From assembly GCA_965276835.1 (NCBI GenBank), contig OZ255631.1, forward strand, positions 2,356,001 through 2,420,000: a stretch of DNA of 64,000 nucleotides, in the 5' to 3' direction. The notes under the pieces are model-generated. The model ran no database searches, was not told the DNA's origin, and was given only the letters and a program-made list of their open reading frames with translations. Positions 35,046 through 44,087 of this stretch are shown piece after piece (the stretch's first letter is position 1; each line of letters starts with the position of its first letter). This stretch comes from BOG-932 sp965276835. Lineage in GTDB: Bacteria > Pseudomonadota > Alphaproteobacteria > BOG-932 > Roseiterribacteraceae. The translations under genes and the position numbers were made by a program.

Positions 35046-36260
35046 CTATTCCGCCGCGACGGCTATCGCCGGCCGGCGATGGGCGGGCCGCTTCAGCGTC
35101 GCCGCCCCCAGCGCCACGGCGGCAAGCATGGCCGCGCAGGCGCCCCAGGATATGTCGAAGCGGCCGGTGACGTCCGCGACCCAGCCGACGGTTACCGGAC
35201 CGACGACCGCGATGGTGGTGAACATCTGATTGGCGCCGAAGATCTGGGCGTAGTTGCGATGGCCGAAATAGGTCTGCAACGAGTAGGTCGTCGCCAGGAA
35301 GATCGTGCCGTATCCGCCGCCGACACCGACCGCGAAGACCATCAGCAACGGTACCGATTTCCCCGCCGCCAGCGCCGCCATTCCGATCGCCTGGATCGCC
35401 AGCCCGAAGACCAGCAGGTTCCTGGCGCCGAACCGGCCGGCGATGCCGCCCATCATCAACGGGAAAGCCGCATGGCAGGCCGACTGGATGCTGTAGGCGG
35501 CGATCGCGACCGACGTCGTGATGCCGACCATGGTCAGGTACGACATAGTGAAGGCGTTGATCGTCGAGGCGATGAAATAGGTCGCGGCGATGCCGCAGCC
35601 GATGACATAGAATTGCGGTGTGCGCAGCGCCTCGCCCAAGGTCCAGCCGTCCGCGACCTGCGCGGCATCGTCGGCGGTCTCGCCTTGCCGCTCGCGGATG
35701 ACGGCGAGACCCGCCAGCCCCGCGACCGCCATCAGCACGACCATGAACCACCAATATTGCCGCCAGCCGCCGAACGCGCCGATCACCGCCTCCACGATGG
35801 TCGGCCACAGCGCCCCGCCAAGACCGCCGAACGCCAGATAAACGCCGAACACCAGCGGCCGGTTGCGATCCTCCCAACGCGCCAGGATGTGCAAGGCGGG
35901 CGCCGCGCCGATCAGCGCGAAGCCCAGCCCCAGCAAGGTCGCGCCGGCATAATAGACCGCAGGGATATAGGCGACGGCGAGCGTGGCATAGGCCGCGATC
36001 ATCGTCAGCACGCCGAGCCCTAAGGTGAGGCGCCCGCCCCAGCGCTTGATCGTCAGCCCCGGCAGGATGCTGCACAGGCCCGCCGCCAATGTCAGCATGG
36101 TGAAGCCGAACCCGGCCTGCCTGAAATCCATGCCCAACGACCCGATCATATGGGGCAGGACGACGCCCAGCGACGAGAAGGTCGAGCCCATCATGATGAG
36201 GTACAGGATGCCGGTGGCCAGCAGCATTTTCAGCGTGGTCCCGCCGATCGGCATCCGCAT
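35046..36260 (-). CDS. MFS transporter (OFA/MCT-like), operon with amidohydrolase
   Basis: This 404-residue carrier with 12 predicted membrane helices starts MRMPIGGTTLKMLLATGILY. It contains SLGVVLPHMIGSLGMDFRQA, CSILPGLTIKRWGGRLTLGL and a C-terminal domain with GGGYGTIFLATTYSLQTYFG, resembling the oxalate/formate-monocarboxylate branch. ATG 36260 lies two bases after the TGA (36263) of the amidohydrolase gene, so the two are translationally close. A much longer open frame upstream is a shadow of the amidohydrolase. It probably imports the substrate or exports a product of the operon. Confidence 0.9.
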   Translation of the reverse strand: MRMPIGGTTLKMLLATGILYLIMMGSTFSSLGVVLPHMIGSLGMDFRQAGFGFTMLTLAAGLCSILPGLTIKRWGGRLTLGLGVLTMIAAYATLAVAYIPAVYYAGATLLGLGFALIGAAPALHILARWEDRNRPLVFGVYLAFGGLGGALWPTIVEAVIGAFGGWRQYWWFMVVLMAVAGLAGLAVIRERQGETADDAAQVADGWTLGEALRTPQFYVIGCGIAATYFIASTINAFTMSYLTMVGITTSVAIAAYSIQSACHAAFPLMMGGIAGRFGARNLLVFGLAIQAIGMAALAAGKSVPLLMVFAVGVGGGYGTIFLATTYSLQTYFGHRNYAQIFGANQMFTTIAVVGPVTVGWVADVTGRFDISWGACAAMLAAVALGAATLKRPAHRRPAIAVAAE

Positions 36261-36262
36261 GG

Positions 36263-37675
36263 TCAGACGACCGGCCAGCGGCTTTTGACCGGCAGGCCGG
36301 CGCGGGCGACGATCGCCTCCCCCGCTGCCTGGGCCTGGAAATAGATCTTGTCCTCGTCGATGGTGGTGCAGCGGTAATTGTCGATTGTCCGCTTGCCGTC
36401 GATCCACACGCTGTGCACGCCCCGCCCGTCCGCCGACCAGACGAGTTGATTGACGACGTTGAACAGAGGCCGCCATTCGGGCCGCCAGGTGTCGTGGGCG
36501 ACAAAGTCCGCCTTCTTGCCCGGCTCCAGCGAGCCGATGCTGCCGGACAGGCCCATCGCCTTGGCGCCGCCCAGCGTCGCCGCGGAATAAGCCTGTTCCG
36601 CCGGGAACAGGGTCGGATCGCGGCGGGAGTCCTTGGACATGGCGGCCAGCAGATAGGTCGCCCGCATCAGGTCGTGATAGTTGCTGTTGTTGTTGCCGTC
36701 GGTGCCCAGCGTGATGTTGACCCCCTTGGCCTGCATCTCGGGAAACTTGCCGACCGCCGTCACGCCATAGGCGCCCTTCAGCGCGCTGGTGGCGCAGTGC
36801 GCGATATTGGCGCCGGTCTCGGCCAGCAGATCGACCTCGCTGTCCGACAGATGCACGGCGTGGGTGAAGGTGACGTTGGGGCCGACGGCGCCGCGATCCG
36901 CCAGATATTCGATGGGCCGCTTGCCGTAATGGGCCAGGAACCAGTCGGGGTCGGCCTGCACCGGGCTCATATGGGCGGCGACGCCGGCGCCGTGTTCGTC
37001 GGCCAACGACTTGGCGGCGTTCCACAGATCGCCCGAACAGGTCATGTGCCCGATCAGGATCGGCCAGGCGGCGATCCGCTGACCGTCGGCGCCAGGATAT
37101 TTCGCCAGCTCGTCCCGCAGGTCCCTCACCGCCGCATCGGTCGCAGCCGCCGGGTGGGTCTGGTCCTCGGGCGAGAAGTCCCAGGCCCACTGCCCGATCC
37201 GCCCTCGGATGCCGACGTCCTGCAGCGCTTCAGCGACCGGATCCAGGAACCGGATGGTCCCGGCCTCAAGGAAGCAGGTCGTCCCCGACCGCATCATTTC
37301 CAGCGCCGCATATTGGGCGGACAGCCGCTCGTCTTCTTCGGTGTAGGCCATATGGATCGGCACCAGCCACTGGAAGACATTCTCCTCGAAGCTGGCGTCG
37401 TCGAGCACCAGCCCCTTTGTCAGCGGTTCGCCGGTGATGTGGACATGTGTATTCACCCCGCCCGGCGTGACGACAAAGCGCCGGCCGTCGATGGTTTCGC
37501 GGGCCGTGTAGCGCGCCTTCAGGTCATCCGACTTTCCGACGGCGACGATCCGGTCGCCCGACACGGCGATGGCCCCGTCTTTGATGATCCGCCGCTCGGC
37601 ATCCATCGTGACCAGCAAGGTATCGACGATCATCAGATCTACGGGCGATGGCTGGACGGGGGAAGCTTCGGGCAT
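36263..37675 (-). CDS. Amidohydrolase (AtzB/TrzN/cytosine-deaminase-like)
   Basis: This 470-residue metal-dependent hydrolase has HxH in GVNTHVHITG (His77, His79), a third His in VAAHMSP (235), HAVHLSD (272/275) and the catalytic Asp in LGTDGNNN (326). The ATZ/TRZ-like subfamily deaminates or dechlorinates heterocyclic rings. The glycine in VNTH and EENVFQWLVPIHMA are the family-style substrate loop. It lies between two MFS genes on the same strand with spacing of 32 and -2 to 2 bases, so it is part of one operon. Confidence 0.92.
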   Translation of the reverse strand: MPEASPVQPSPVDLMIVDTLLVTMDAERRIIKDGAIAVSGDRIVAVGKSDDLKARYTARETIDGRRFVVTPGGVNTHVHITGEPLTKGLVLDDASFEENVFQWLVPIHMAYTEEDERLSAQYAALEMMRSGTTCFLEAGTIRFLDPVAEALQDVGIRGRIGQWAWDFSPEDQTHPAAATDAAVRDLRDELAKYPGADGQRIAAWPILIGHMTCSGDLWNAAKSLADEHGAGVAAHMSPVQADPDWFLAHYGKRPIEYLADRGAVGPNVTFTHAVHLSDSEVDLLAETGANIAHCATSALKGAYGVTAVGKFPEMQAKGVNITLGTDGNNNSNYHDLMRATYLLAAMSKDSRRDPTLFPAEQAYSAATLGGAKAMGLSGSIGSLEPGKKADFVAHDTWRPEWRPLFNVVNQLVWSADGRGVHSVWIDGKRTIDNYRCTTIDEDKIYFQAQAAGEAIVARAGLPVKSRWPVV

Positions 37676-37707
37676 CGGCGCCTATGGTCGGTTTCGGAGA
37701 CTGATAG

Positions 37708-38982
37708 TCAGGCCGTCTTGGCCTTGGCGAAGGACGGCGCCGCTCGCGACTGGCTTTCCGCCTCCGCCGGATTGACCGGCTTCCGCATCGCGAAGATCGG
37801 CACCGACAGGATCAGCAGCATCACCGTATAGATCAGGAAGATCGGCGAGAACGTGCCGAAATTGTCCGCGATCGCGCCGGCCGCGACTGGCCCGACCGCG
37901 GCGAAGCTGACGAAAAACCAGACGAAGGAGAGGATCTTCGAGCCGGTGACATGGCCGAAATAATCGAGCAGCACGACAGTGCCGGCGACATAGGACAGGC
38001 CCCAGCCGGTGCCGAACGCCACCACCGCGAGCGTCTGCATCGTCAGCGTTCCGGCGAAGGCGAAAGCCAGCATGCCGGCCGCCTGCAGAACGATGCCCCA
38101 GGCCGTGATGTGGCTGGGCCTGAAACTTTCGCACATGCGGCCGGCAACCGCCTTGACCACCGTGGCGACGAGACCGACCGCGCTTAAGATAAAGGCCGCC
38201 GCGTCGGGCGTGACGTCCAGCTTGACCAGATGATTCATGGCGACGCTGGCATTGGTCGTCACGCACAGCATGTTGGCCGTCATCGACGCCGCGATCAGCA
38301 TGAACTGGGACGTTCGCATCGCCGCGCGCGGGTTCCAGGCCGGCCCCGTGTCCACCGGGTCCGCCTTTTGCCGCGCCACTGCGGCGGGCGAGTTCCGCGC
38401 ATCCCGCACCAGGAGGAGGCTGACCACGCCGATGGCCGCCGCACTGATCTCCATGACATGCCAGTTGCCCCGCCATCCGCCGGCCAATGCCACGATGGCC
38501 CGCACCAGCCGCGGGCCGATGGCGGCGCCCAGCGCGCCGATCATCAGGTAAAAGCCGATGATGCGCGCCGACATGCGGCCGAACCATCCGGTTATCAGAT
38601 AGACCGAGGGAACGTTGCCGGCGAAGGAATAGCCGGCGCCCATCAGCAGCATCGCGGCATAGAACGACCAGATCGTCGTCGTGATCGAGGCGAGATAGAA
38701 ACCCGCGGTCAGCAATACAGCGCCGATGACCATGGTCAGCCGGCTGCCGAGCGACTGCATCAGCATGCCGGGCAGCGGGCTGGTCAGACCGCATGCGGCC
38801 CCCAGGAACGCAAAGGACCATCCCGCGGCGGTATTCGACCAATGCAGTTCGCCGGCCATCGAAAACAGCACGACCCCCAGCGACTGAAAGGTGGCGAGAT
38901 TCAGGAAAAAGAACGAGAGACAGGCTGCGAACAGCACAAGCCATTTGCCGGGCGATCTGGCCTGTTGGGATAGGGCACTCAT
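37708..38982 (-). CDS. MFS transporter, first gene of leftward operon
   Basis: This 424-residue, 12-helix carrier has LATFQSLGVVLFSMAGELHW, LPGMLMQSLGSRLTMVIGAV and GTGWGLSYVAGTVVLLDYFG. It is related to the second carrier of the operon (both belong to the monocarboxylate/OFA type) but not a recent copy. The amidohydrolase starts 32 bp downstream. Having two carriers in one catabolic operon suggests separate substrates or an importer plus an exporter. An RBS (AGAAAG) is weakly placed before ATG 38982. Confidence 0.9.
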   Translation of the reverse strand: MSALSQQARSPGKWLVLFAACLSFFFLNLATFQSLGVVLFSMAGELHWSNTAAGWSFAFLGAACGLTSPLPGMLMQSLGSRLTMVIGAVLLTAGFYLASITTTIWSFYAAMLLMGAGYSFAGNVPSVYLITGWFGRMSARIIGFYLMIGALGAAIGPRLVRAIVALAGGWRGNWHVMEISAAAIGVVSLLLVRDARNSPAAVARQKADPVDTGPAWNPRAAMRTSQFMLIAASMTANMLCVTTNASVAMNHLVKLDVTPDAAAFILSAVGLVATVVKAVAGRMCESFRPSHITAWGIVLQAAGMLAFAFAGTLTMQTLAVVAFGTGWGLSYVAGTVVLLDYFGHVTGSKILSFVWFFVSFAAVGPVAAGAIADNFGTFSPIFLIYTVMLLILSVPIFAMRKPVNPAEAESQSRAAPSFAKAKTA

Positions 38983-39230
38983 CGGTCACAGACTTTCTGG
39001 CAACGGAACGTGCAGTCTGTTGGTGGGGAGCGAACAGCGTCTTGTCTGGACATGCACCGGAACTTGTCACGCGGACGGACACACGCCATCGTCCGAATAG
39101 ACAATGGTTGCGGCGCGTTAGAGCAAGACTGTATCCCCGATCGTTGCATTGATGATCCCACCCCGATCAAGACCCGAGAGTGAATGATCATATGGGGTTC
39201 CGCAAGAAACATGCCGAGGACTGACAGAGA

Positions 39231-40073
39231 ATGACCGAAGCCCGCACGCGCGTCTGGATGATTACCGGTGTCAGTTCCGGCTTCGGCCGGGCGTTGGCCG
39301 AAGCTGTGCTGAAGACCGGCGAAACCGTTGTCGGCACCGTGCGGTCGGACGCGGCCAAGGCGAGTTTTGAAAAGCTTGGACCCGGTAAAGCGATCGGCAA
39401 GCTGCTGGACGTCACCGACGAGGCGGCGGTGCACGCGACCGTCAAGGCGGCGGAAGAAGAAACCGGCGGCATCGACATCCTGGTCAATAACGCCGGCTAC
39501 GGGTTCATGGGCGGCGTAGAGGAAGCCTCGATGGCCGAGATCAGGCATCAGTTCGAAGTGAATGTCTTTGGCGCCGTCGCCGTGCTGCAGGCGGTTCTGC
39601 CCTTCATGCGGGCGCGCAGGGCCGGCCATCTGATCAACATCACCTCTGTGTCCGGCCTGGTCGGCTGGCCGAGCCTGGGCATCTATACCGGCAGCAAATT
39701 CGCGCTGGAGGGCATCTGCGAAACGCTGGCGATGGAAGTTGCGCCGCTGGGCATCAAATCGACGCTGATCGAGCCGGGCGGGTTCAGGACAGAATTCTCG
39801 CAGGGCTCGCGGATCAAAAGCGCGCGCGAAATCCCGGACTACGACGCCTCCGTCGGGGAATCGCGTCGCATCACGGCAAGCCACCAGGGGCATGAGCCCG
39901 GCGACCCGGCCAAAGCCGCCCAAGCGATCATCCAGATTGCCAATACGGAAAAGCCCCCGCTGCGCCTACTGCTCGGCACCGACGCCTGGGGCTATGTCGA
40001 ATACAAGACCGCCGCCCACCAGGCTGAGATCGAAGCCTGGAAATCGGTGACGCTCTCGATGAACTACGACTGA
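39231..40073 (+). CDS. SDR-family oxidoreductase
   Basis: This 280-residue short-chain dehydrogenase has TGVSSGFG (about 12-19), NNAGYGFMGG, Ser in NITSVSG and YTGSK as the active Tyr-Lys pair. The C-terminal region resembles the larger oxidoreductase group (KSTLIEPGGFRTEF). The neighbouring operon is leftward. A strong terminator follows at 40096. Substrate unknown. Confidence 0.9.
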   Translation: MTEARTRVWMITGVSSGFGRALAEAVLKTGETVVGTVRSDAAKASFEKLGPGKAIGKLLDVTDEAAVHATVKAAEEETGGIDILVNNAGYGFMGGVEEASMAEIRHQFEVNVFGAVAVLQAVLPFMRARRAGHLINITSVSGLVGWPSLGIYTGSKFALEGICETLAMEVAPLGIKSTLIEPGGFRTEFSQGSRIKSAREIPDYDASVGESRRITASHQGHEPGDPAKAAQAIIQIANTEKPPLRLLLGTDAWGYVEYKTAAHQAEIEAWKSVTLSMNYD

Positions 40074-40095
40074 TCGCAATCCGATCGTTCTCGTG

Positions 40096-40126
40096 AGGAG
40101 CCCGCCATCGCGGGCTCCTTTATTTT
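40096..40126 (+). terminator. Rho-independent terminator after SDR gene
   Basis: GGAGCCCGC (40097-40105), loop CATC, then GCGGGCTCC (40110-40118), followed by TTTATTTT: nine perfectly paired bases and a U-run, 23 bp after the stop codon. Confidence 0.9.
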
Positions 40127-40522
40127 GCGCTGCAAAAAAAGCCACTCCCCATCGATCGGGCTGCGGTCCGTCGCCTGCCCAAAATTTAAACTTTTGCTTA
40201 TTTCCTGGGCCGAAATGAAGCTTGCCAAAGCCAAGCATTTGATATTGCGGGTGATTTGAGAAAACAAAATATCGCGCCCATTACCGGCCGGCGAATACGG
40301 AAAACCCGCGTTCCGGTCTGCGGAACACTGTTCCTATCTATAGGAATTATTTACGATAATTCGGCCAAGCCCTTGAAAAGCCTAACATGCGGTGGCGATC
40401 CGGCGTCATAAAGTCTTGCAAGAAAGTGCGATTCGATAAACCATATCGTCACCTGGCATGATTTTTGCTGCGCTGCGAACGGTAATTACCGCGTGTCGCA
40501 ATCGAACCCGGGGTGGTGGGAA
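40127..40522. other. Intergenic region upstream of AraC gene
   Basis: These 396 bp include an AT-rich part (AAATTTAAACTTTTGCTTAT, ACAAAATATCGCGCCC) and no gene. Probably the promoter of the AraC-type regulator. No element shared with other regions was recognised. Confidence 0.4.
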
Positions 40523-41479
40523 ATGAAATCTTGGAAATGCTCAGCCGACCTGGTCGGCAACGACGATCGCGAACGAATCTGGCGGGAGGCTTTCGACCAG
40601 ATATCGCTTCCCCTGCCGTCGCTGCGGGACCAATCCGATTTTCACGGCGACGTGATCAGCGTCACCTCTCCGCTGGGGATCGAATTCTCCCGCGTTGCCT
40701 CCTCGGCCCAGACGATCTCCGGCGCATGCGTCAGCCGGCCACCATGTCTATGGCTGGCTCTGCCGATCGAAGGTGATTTCCTTTTGGAGGATGGGGCGGG
40801 CAATGCCCATCTGCACACCGGCGATATCCTGTACGGCCCGACCGGACGCGGTTCGACGCTGGTGCTGCCCGACCATTTCGTCATGCTCTATATCCGCATC
40901 CCGCAGACCATGCTGTATCCGCGTCTGTTGAACTTGCAGGTTCTGGAGCTGGGCACGCTCAGCAGCGACGTCGCCGGTAACCGCATCTTCGCCAACCTGC
41001 TGCATTCTGTCGTCAACGACCTGGACGAACTGACCGACGAATATATTCGCCCGATCGAGATCGCCTTGTCGGAGTTCGTGATCTCAGCCTTGGCGCAAAC
41101 CGCCGCGACCAGCTGTTTCGACCTGGCCGGCGCCAGCAATTTCCATCGCATCACCCAGGCAATCGAGATGCAGTTGGGCGACGGCGACCTGACCTTGCAT
41201 GACGTCGCCGACCAGCAGCACGTGTCCGCGCGCTATATCCAGAAACTGTTTCAGCAGGCGGGCCTCAGCTTCAGCCACTATCTGCGGCAGCGCCGGCTGG
41301 AACATTGCCACGCCGACCTGGCCAGCATCGTGCACCGGAACTTGTCGATCAGTGACATCTGCTTCCGCTGGGGTTTCAACGACGCGGCCCATTTCAGCCG
41401 GTCGTTCCGCGCCGATTATGGAATGACCCCGCGGTCTTTCCGGCAGCAGCATCTGGGCGCGTTGGCGCAGACGCACTGA
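40523..41479 (+). CDS. AraC-family transcriptional regulator
   Basis: From ATG 40523 this is 318 residues; GTG 40493 in frame would give 328. The N-terminal half resembles the AraC_binding_2 cupin-like domain (IWREAFDQISLPLPSLRDQS). The C-terminal 100 residues hold two HTH motifs with VADQQHVSARYIQKLFQQAG and ISDICFRWGFNDAAHFSRSF, then RADYGMTPRSFRQQ, the diagnostic AraC/XylS ending. It likely activates a neighbouring catabolic gene set in response to a small aromatic or organic acid. The VOC/2OG-oxygenase genes lie downstream on the same strand. Confidence 0.9.
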   Translation: MKSWKCSADLVGNDDRERIWREAFDQISLPLPSLRDQSDFHGDVISVTSPLGIEFSRVASSAQTISGACVSRPPCLWLALPIEGDFLLEDGAGNAHLHTGDILYGPTGRGSTLVLPDHFVMLYIRIPQTMLYPRLLNLQVLELGTLSSDVAGNRIFANLLHSVVNDLDELTDEYIRPIEIALSEFVISALAQTAATSCFDLAGASNFHRITQAIEMQLGDGDLTLHDVADQQHVSARYIQKLFQQAGLSFSHYLRQRRLEHCHADLASIVHRNLSISDICFRWGFNDAAHFSRSFRADYGMTPRSFRQQHLGALAQTH

Positions 41480-41606
41480 AACAGGCCGCGCCCGCGCCGC
41501 TTGCGCAATTCGCCGTGCATTGCGAAACAAGAATCCCGCGCGCGGCGTAAGCCATAGTGAGCTTTAGAAGTCGGATGCCACGGCAGCCCGCTTTGGAGGG
41601 GAACCA

Positions 41607-42005
41607 ATGGCCGTGCTGTCCAGCGTCAATATCTTCACGCAGAACCTCGACGCGCTTGTCGCTTTCTATGCCGAACTCTTCGATCTGAAGGAGAAGACCG
41701 AGCTCAGGTCACCGATCTATCGTGCGCTCGACGCCGGCGGCGCGATGATCGGATTTAACGGTTTCGAGGCTTACGAGCTTTTGAAACTGGAAGATTTTTC
41801 GCAGACGTCGGGCGTCAAGTCGCTGCTGACCTTCGAGGTTTCCCACGCCGATGACGTGCCGCGCATCGGCCGGGATGCGTTGAAACGGGGGGCCAAGATG
41901 GTCAAGGAACCGTACGACACGGCTTACGGCTCGCGACAGTGTGTGCTGTTCGACCCCGAAGGCAATGTCTTCCGCATCAACGCATTCCACGCGGTGACGG
42001 GATGA
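41607..42005 (+). CDS. VOC-family (glyoxalase-like) protein
   Basis: This 132-residue protein of the vicinal-oxygen-chelate superfamily has the repeated beta-alpha-beta-beta-beta form, with VNIFTQNLDALVAFYAELFD and RQCVLFDPEGNVFRINAFH, where a metal-binding Glu or His is expected (here the motif ends DPEGNVFRIN). Function ranges from dioxygenases to isomerases. Its stop TGA overlaps the ATG of the oxygenase that follows (ATGA), so the two are translationally coupled. AGGGGAACCA supplies the RBS. Confidence 0.85.
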   Translation: MAVLSSVNIFTQNLDALVAFYAELFDLKEKTELRSPIYRALDAGGAMIGFNGFEAYELLKLEDFSQTSGVKSLLTFEVSHADDVPRIGRDALKRGAKMVKEPYDTAYGSRQCVLFDPEGNVFRINAFHAVTG

Positions 42006-42976
42006 TCGTCTACGAACCCCCGAAAACCGCCACACATATCCCGATCGTCGATTTCACCGAGGCGGCGTCTCCCCATCTGCAGGCACGCAAGGCCGTTGCC
42101 TGGGAAGTTCACAAGGCGGCGCGCGAAACCGGCTTTTTCTATCTATCGGGCCATGGCGTTCCGCCGGACCTGACCGAGGGCCAGCTTGCCGCCGCACGCC
42201 GCTTTTTCGACCAGCCGGCCGAGGCGAAGTTGGACGTGGATATCCGCAAGTCGACCAACATGCGGGGCTATGACGGGATGGGCGGGCAGGCGCTGGATGT
42301 CGATTCCCCGCCCGACCTCAAGGAAAGCATGGTGTTCGGGCGCGAATTGGGGCCGGACCATCCGCTGATCAAGCGCGGCATCCCGTTCGAGGGGCCGAAC
42401 CAGTGGCCGGTTGGGATCGACGGATTTCGCCCGCAGATCGAAGCCTATACCGACGCCATGGCCGTGCTGGGCCGGCGGCTGGCGTCGATCCTGGCGCTGT
42501 CGCTCGACCTGCCCGAAGATTATTTCAGCGACGGGCTGGCGGAGCCCAACTGCGCGGTGCGGCTGCTGCATTATCCACCGCATCCCGCGAATGCCGCCTT
42601 CAACCAGTTGGGCGCCGGCGCCCATACCGACTGGGGTCTGCTGACCATCCTGCTGCAGGACGATCGCGGCGGGCTGGAGGTGCAGAACCTGGATGGCGGC
42701 TGGATCCGCGCCGACCCGATCCCCGGCACCTTCGTCATCAATCTGGGCGACATGGTTCCGCGCTTTACCAACGGCCTCTATCATTCGAATTTTCACCGCG
42801 TGCTGAACAATGTCAGCGGCAAGGATCGCTATTCGGTCGCGACCTTCTTAAATCCGCCCTTCGATTACCGCTTCGCCGTCGCGCCGACCTGCCTGAAACC
42901 GGATGAGCCGGCGCCGGCGGCCTGCAGTTTCGGCGAGCATATTCAGGATATGATGCAGCGAACCAAGGCGGCATAG
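42002..42976 (+). CDS. Isopenicillin-N-synthase-like 2OG-Fe(II) oxygenase
   Basis: This 324-residue protein has the double-stranded beta helix with HxD in GAGAHTDWGLLTILLQ, a distal His in NFHRVLNN and the RxS motif in DRYSVATFL, which binds the 2-oxoglutarate carboxylate. The N terminus (VPIVDF-type start: HIPIVDFTEAA, GFFYLSGHGVP) is typical for the DIOX_N region. Members hydroxylate, desaturate or cyclise small molecules, and plant-hormone-like or amino-acid-derived substrates are known. It is coupled to the VOC gene and followed 31 bp later by a ribokinase. Confidence 0.92.
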   Translation: MIVYEPPKTATHIPIVDFTEAASPHLQARKAVAWEVHKAARETGFFYLSGHGVPPDLTEGQLAAARRFFDQPAEAKLDVDIRKSTNMRGYDGMGGQALDVDSPPDLKESMVFGRELGPDHPLIKRGIPFEGPNQWPVGIDGFRPQIEAYTDAMAVLGRRLASILALSLDLPEDYFSDGLAEPNCAVRLLHYPPHPANAAFNQLGAGAHTDWGLLTILLQDDRGGLEVQNLDGGWIRADPIPGTFVINLGDMVPRFTNGLYHSNFHRVLNNVSGKDRYSVATFLNPPFDYRFAVAPTCLKPDEPAPAACSFGEHIQDMMQRTKAA

Positions 42977-43007
42977 TTTCCGCAGACCGACAGATACGGA
43001 AAAGATC

Positions 43008-43910
43008 ATGAGGAAAGCGCGGATTGCACTGCTCGGCAGCCTGAATTTGGACCTTGTCCTACACATGCCGCGCATCCCGGCGGCGGGCGAGACCTTGTCC
43101 AGCGACAGCAGCGCTATCTTCTGCGGCGGCAAGGGCGCCAACCAGGCTGTCGCCTGCACCCGCATGGGGGGTGACGTGGCGATGATCGGCCGGCTGGGCG
43201 ACGACCCGTCGGCCACGATGCTGCGCGCGTCCCTGACCGCCGAAGGCATCGACGATCAAGGTGTCGTGACGACCGCGAACACGGCAAGCGGCACGGCGGT
43301 CATCCTGCTGACGCCGGACGGGCAGAACCGCATCATGCTGATCGGTGGCGCGAACGCGGCGGTCAGCGCGGCAGACATCGCCGGACAAGCCCAGGCGTTC
43401 GATGGCGCGAAGCTGCTGATCTGCCAGTTGGAAACGCCGATGGACGCCGTGGTCGCCGCCATCGATCACGCCCGGGCACAGGGCATACCCGTCCTGCTGA
43501 ACCCTGCCCCGGCGCGCGAGCTGCCAGCGGAACTGATCGCCAAGATCGATTACATGATCCCCAACGAATCCGAGGCGTCATTGCTGACCGGGGTTACGGT
43601 CGACGGGCTGGATACGGCGCTTGCCGCCGCGCAGTTGTTACGCAGCCAAGGCGCCCGCAATGTCATTATCACTCTGGGTGGATCGGGCATCCTGATCCTG
43701 GATGCCGATGGCCCGCGCCACCTGCCGGCATTGCCCACCAAGGTGGTCGACACCACGGCCGCCGGGGACAGCTTCATCGGCGGTTTCGCAACCGGAATTG
43801 TCGAAGGGTTGTCGCTGGACGACGCCGCCGTCCTTGGTCTTCGGGCGGCGCGCATCTGTGTCGGACGGGCGGGCGCACAGGCGGCCCTGCCCTATCGCGC
43901 GGAAGTCTGA
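43008..43910 (+). CDS. rbsK: Ribokinase (PfkB family)
   Basis: This 300-residue sugar kinase has the N-terminal substrate motif LGSLNLDLVLHMPRIPAAGE, the GGKGANQAVACTRMGG signature (PfkB signature 1) and the C-terminal VVDTTAAGDSFIGGFATG (signature 2, with the catalytic Asp in TAAGD). Ribose to ribose-5-phosphate is the typical reaction. Without ribose transport genes nearby the substrate may be a different furanose or nucleoside. It is likely cotranscribed with the oxygenase. A dispersed inverted-repeat element follows. Confidence 0.9.
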   Translation: MRKARIALLGSLNLDLVLHMPRIPAAGETLSSDSSAIFCGGKGANQAVACTRMGGDVAMIGRLGDDPSATMLRASLTAEGIDDQGVVTTANTASGTAVILLTPDGQNRIMLIGGANAAVSAADIAGQAQAFDGAKLLICQLETPMDAVVAAIDHARAQGIPVLLNPAPARELPAELIAKIDYMIPNESEASLLTGVTVDGLDTALAAAQLLRSQGARNVIITLGGSGILILDADGPRHLPALPTKVVDTTAAGDSFIGGFATGIVEGLSLDDAAVLGLRAARICVGRAGAQAALPYRAEV

Positions 43911-43930
43911 CGAACCGTCAGAAGATTTTC

Positions 43931-44066
43931 ACCGCCAAGGCGCCAAGAAAACCCGGATTTAATCTGCGTAAATCTGTGCAATCTGCGGCTGGCATTTCTT
44001 AGCCACAGATGGACACAGATAAACACAGATGCCTGATTAAGATTGGTTTCTTGGCGCCTTGGCGGT
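43931..44066. repeat. Dispersed terminal-inverted-repeat element, copy B
   Basis: The left end ACCGCCAAGGCGCCAAGAAA-ACC and right end GGTTTCTTGGCGCCTTGGCG-GT are inverted copies of each other with a single-base length difference. The interior has ACAGATGGACACAGATAAAC, shared nearly exactly with copy C. It sits between the convergent ribokinase and dioxygenase genes. No ORF. Confidence 0.85.
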
Positions 44067-44087
44067 GCAATCTGCTTTAAAGCCGCC

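Noticed and set aside
36261..37190. Long open frame extending the second MFS gene upstream
   Set aside because: It is an antiframe shadow of the amidohydrolase gene; its composition is not protein-like and no RBS is present.
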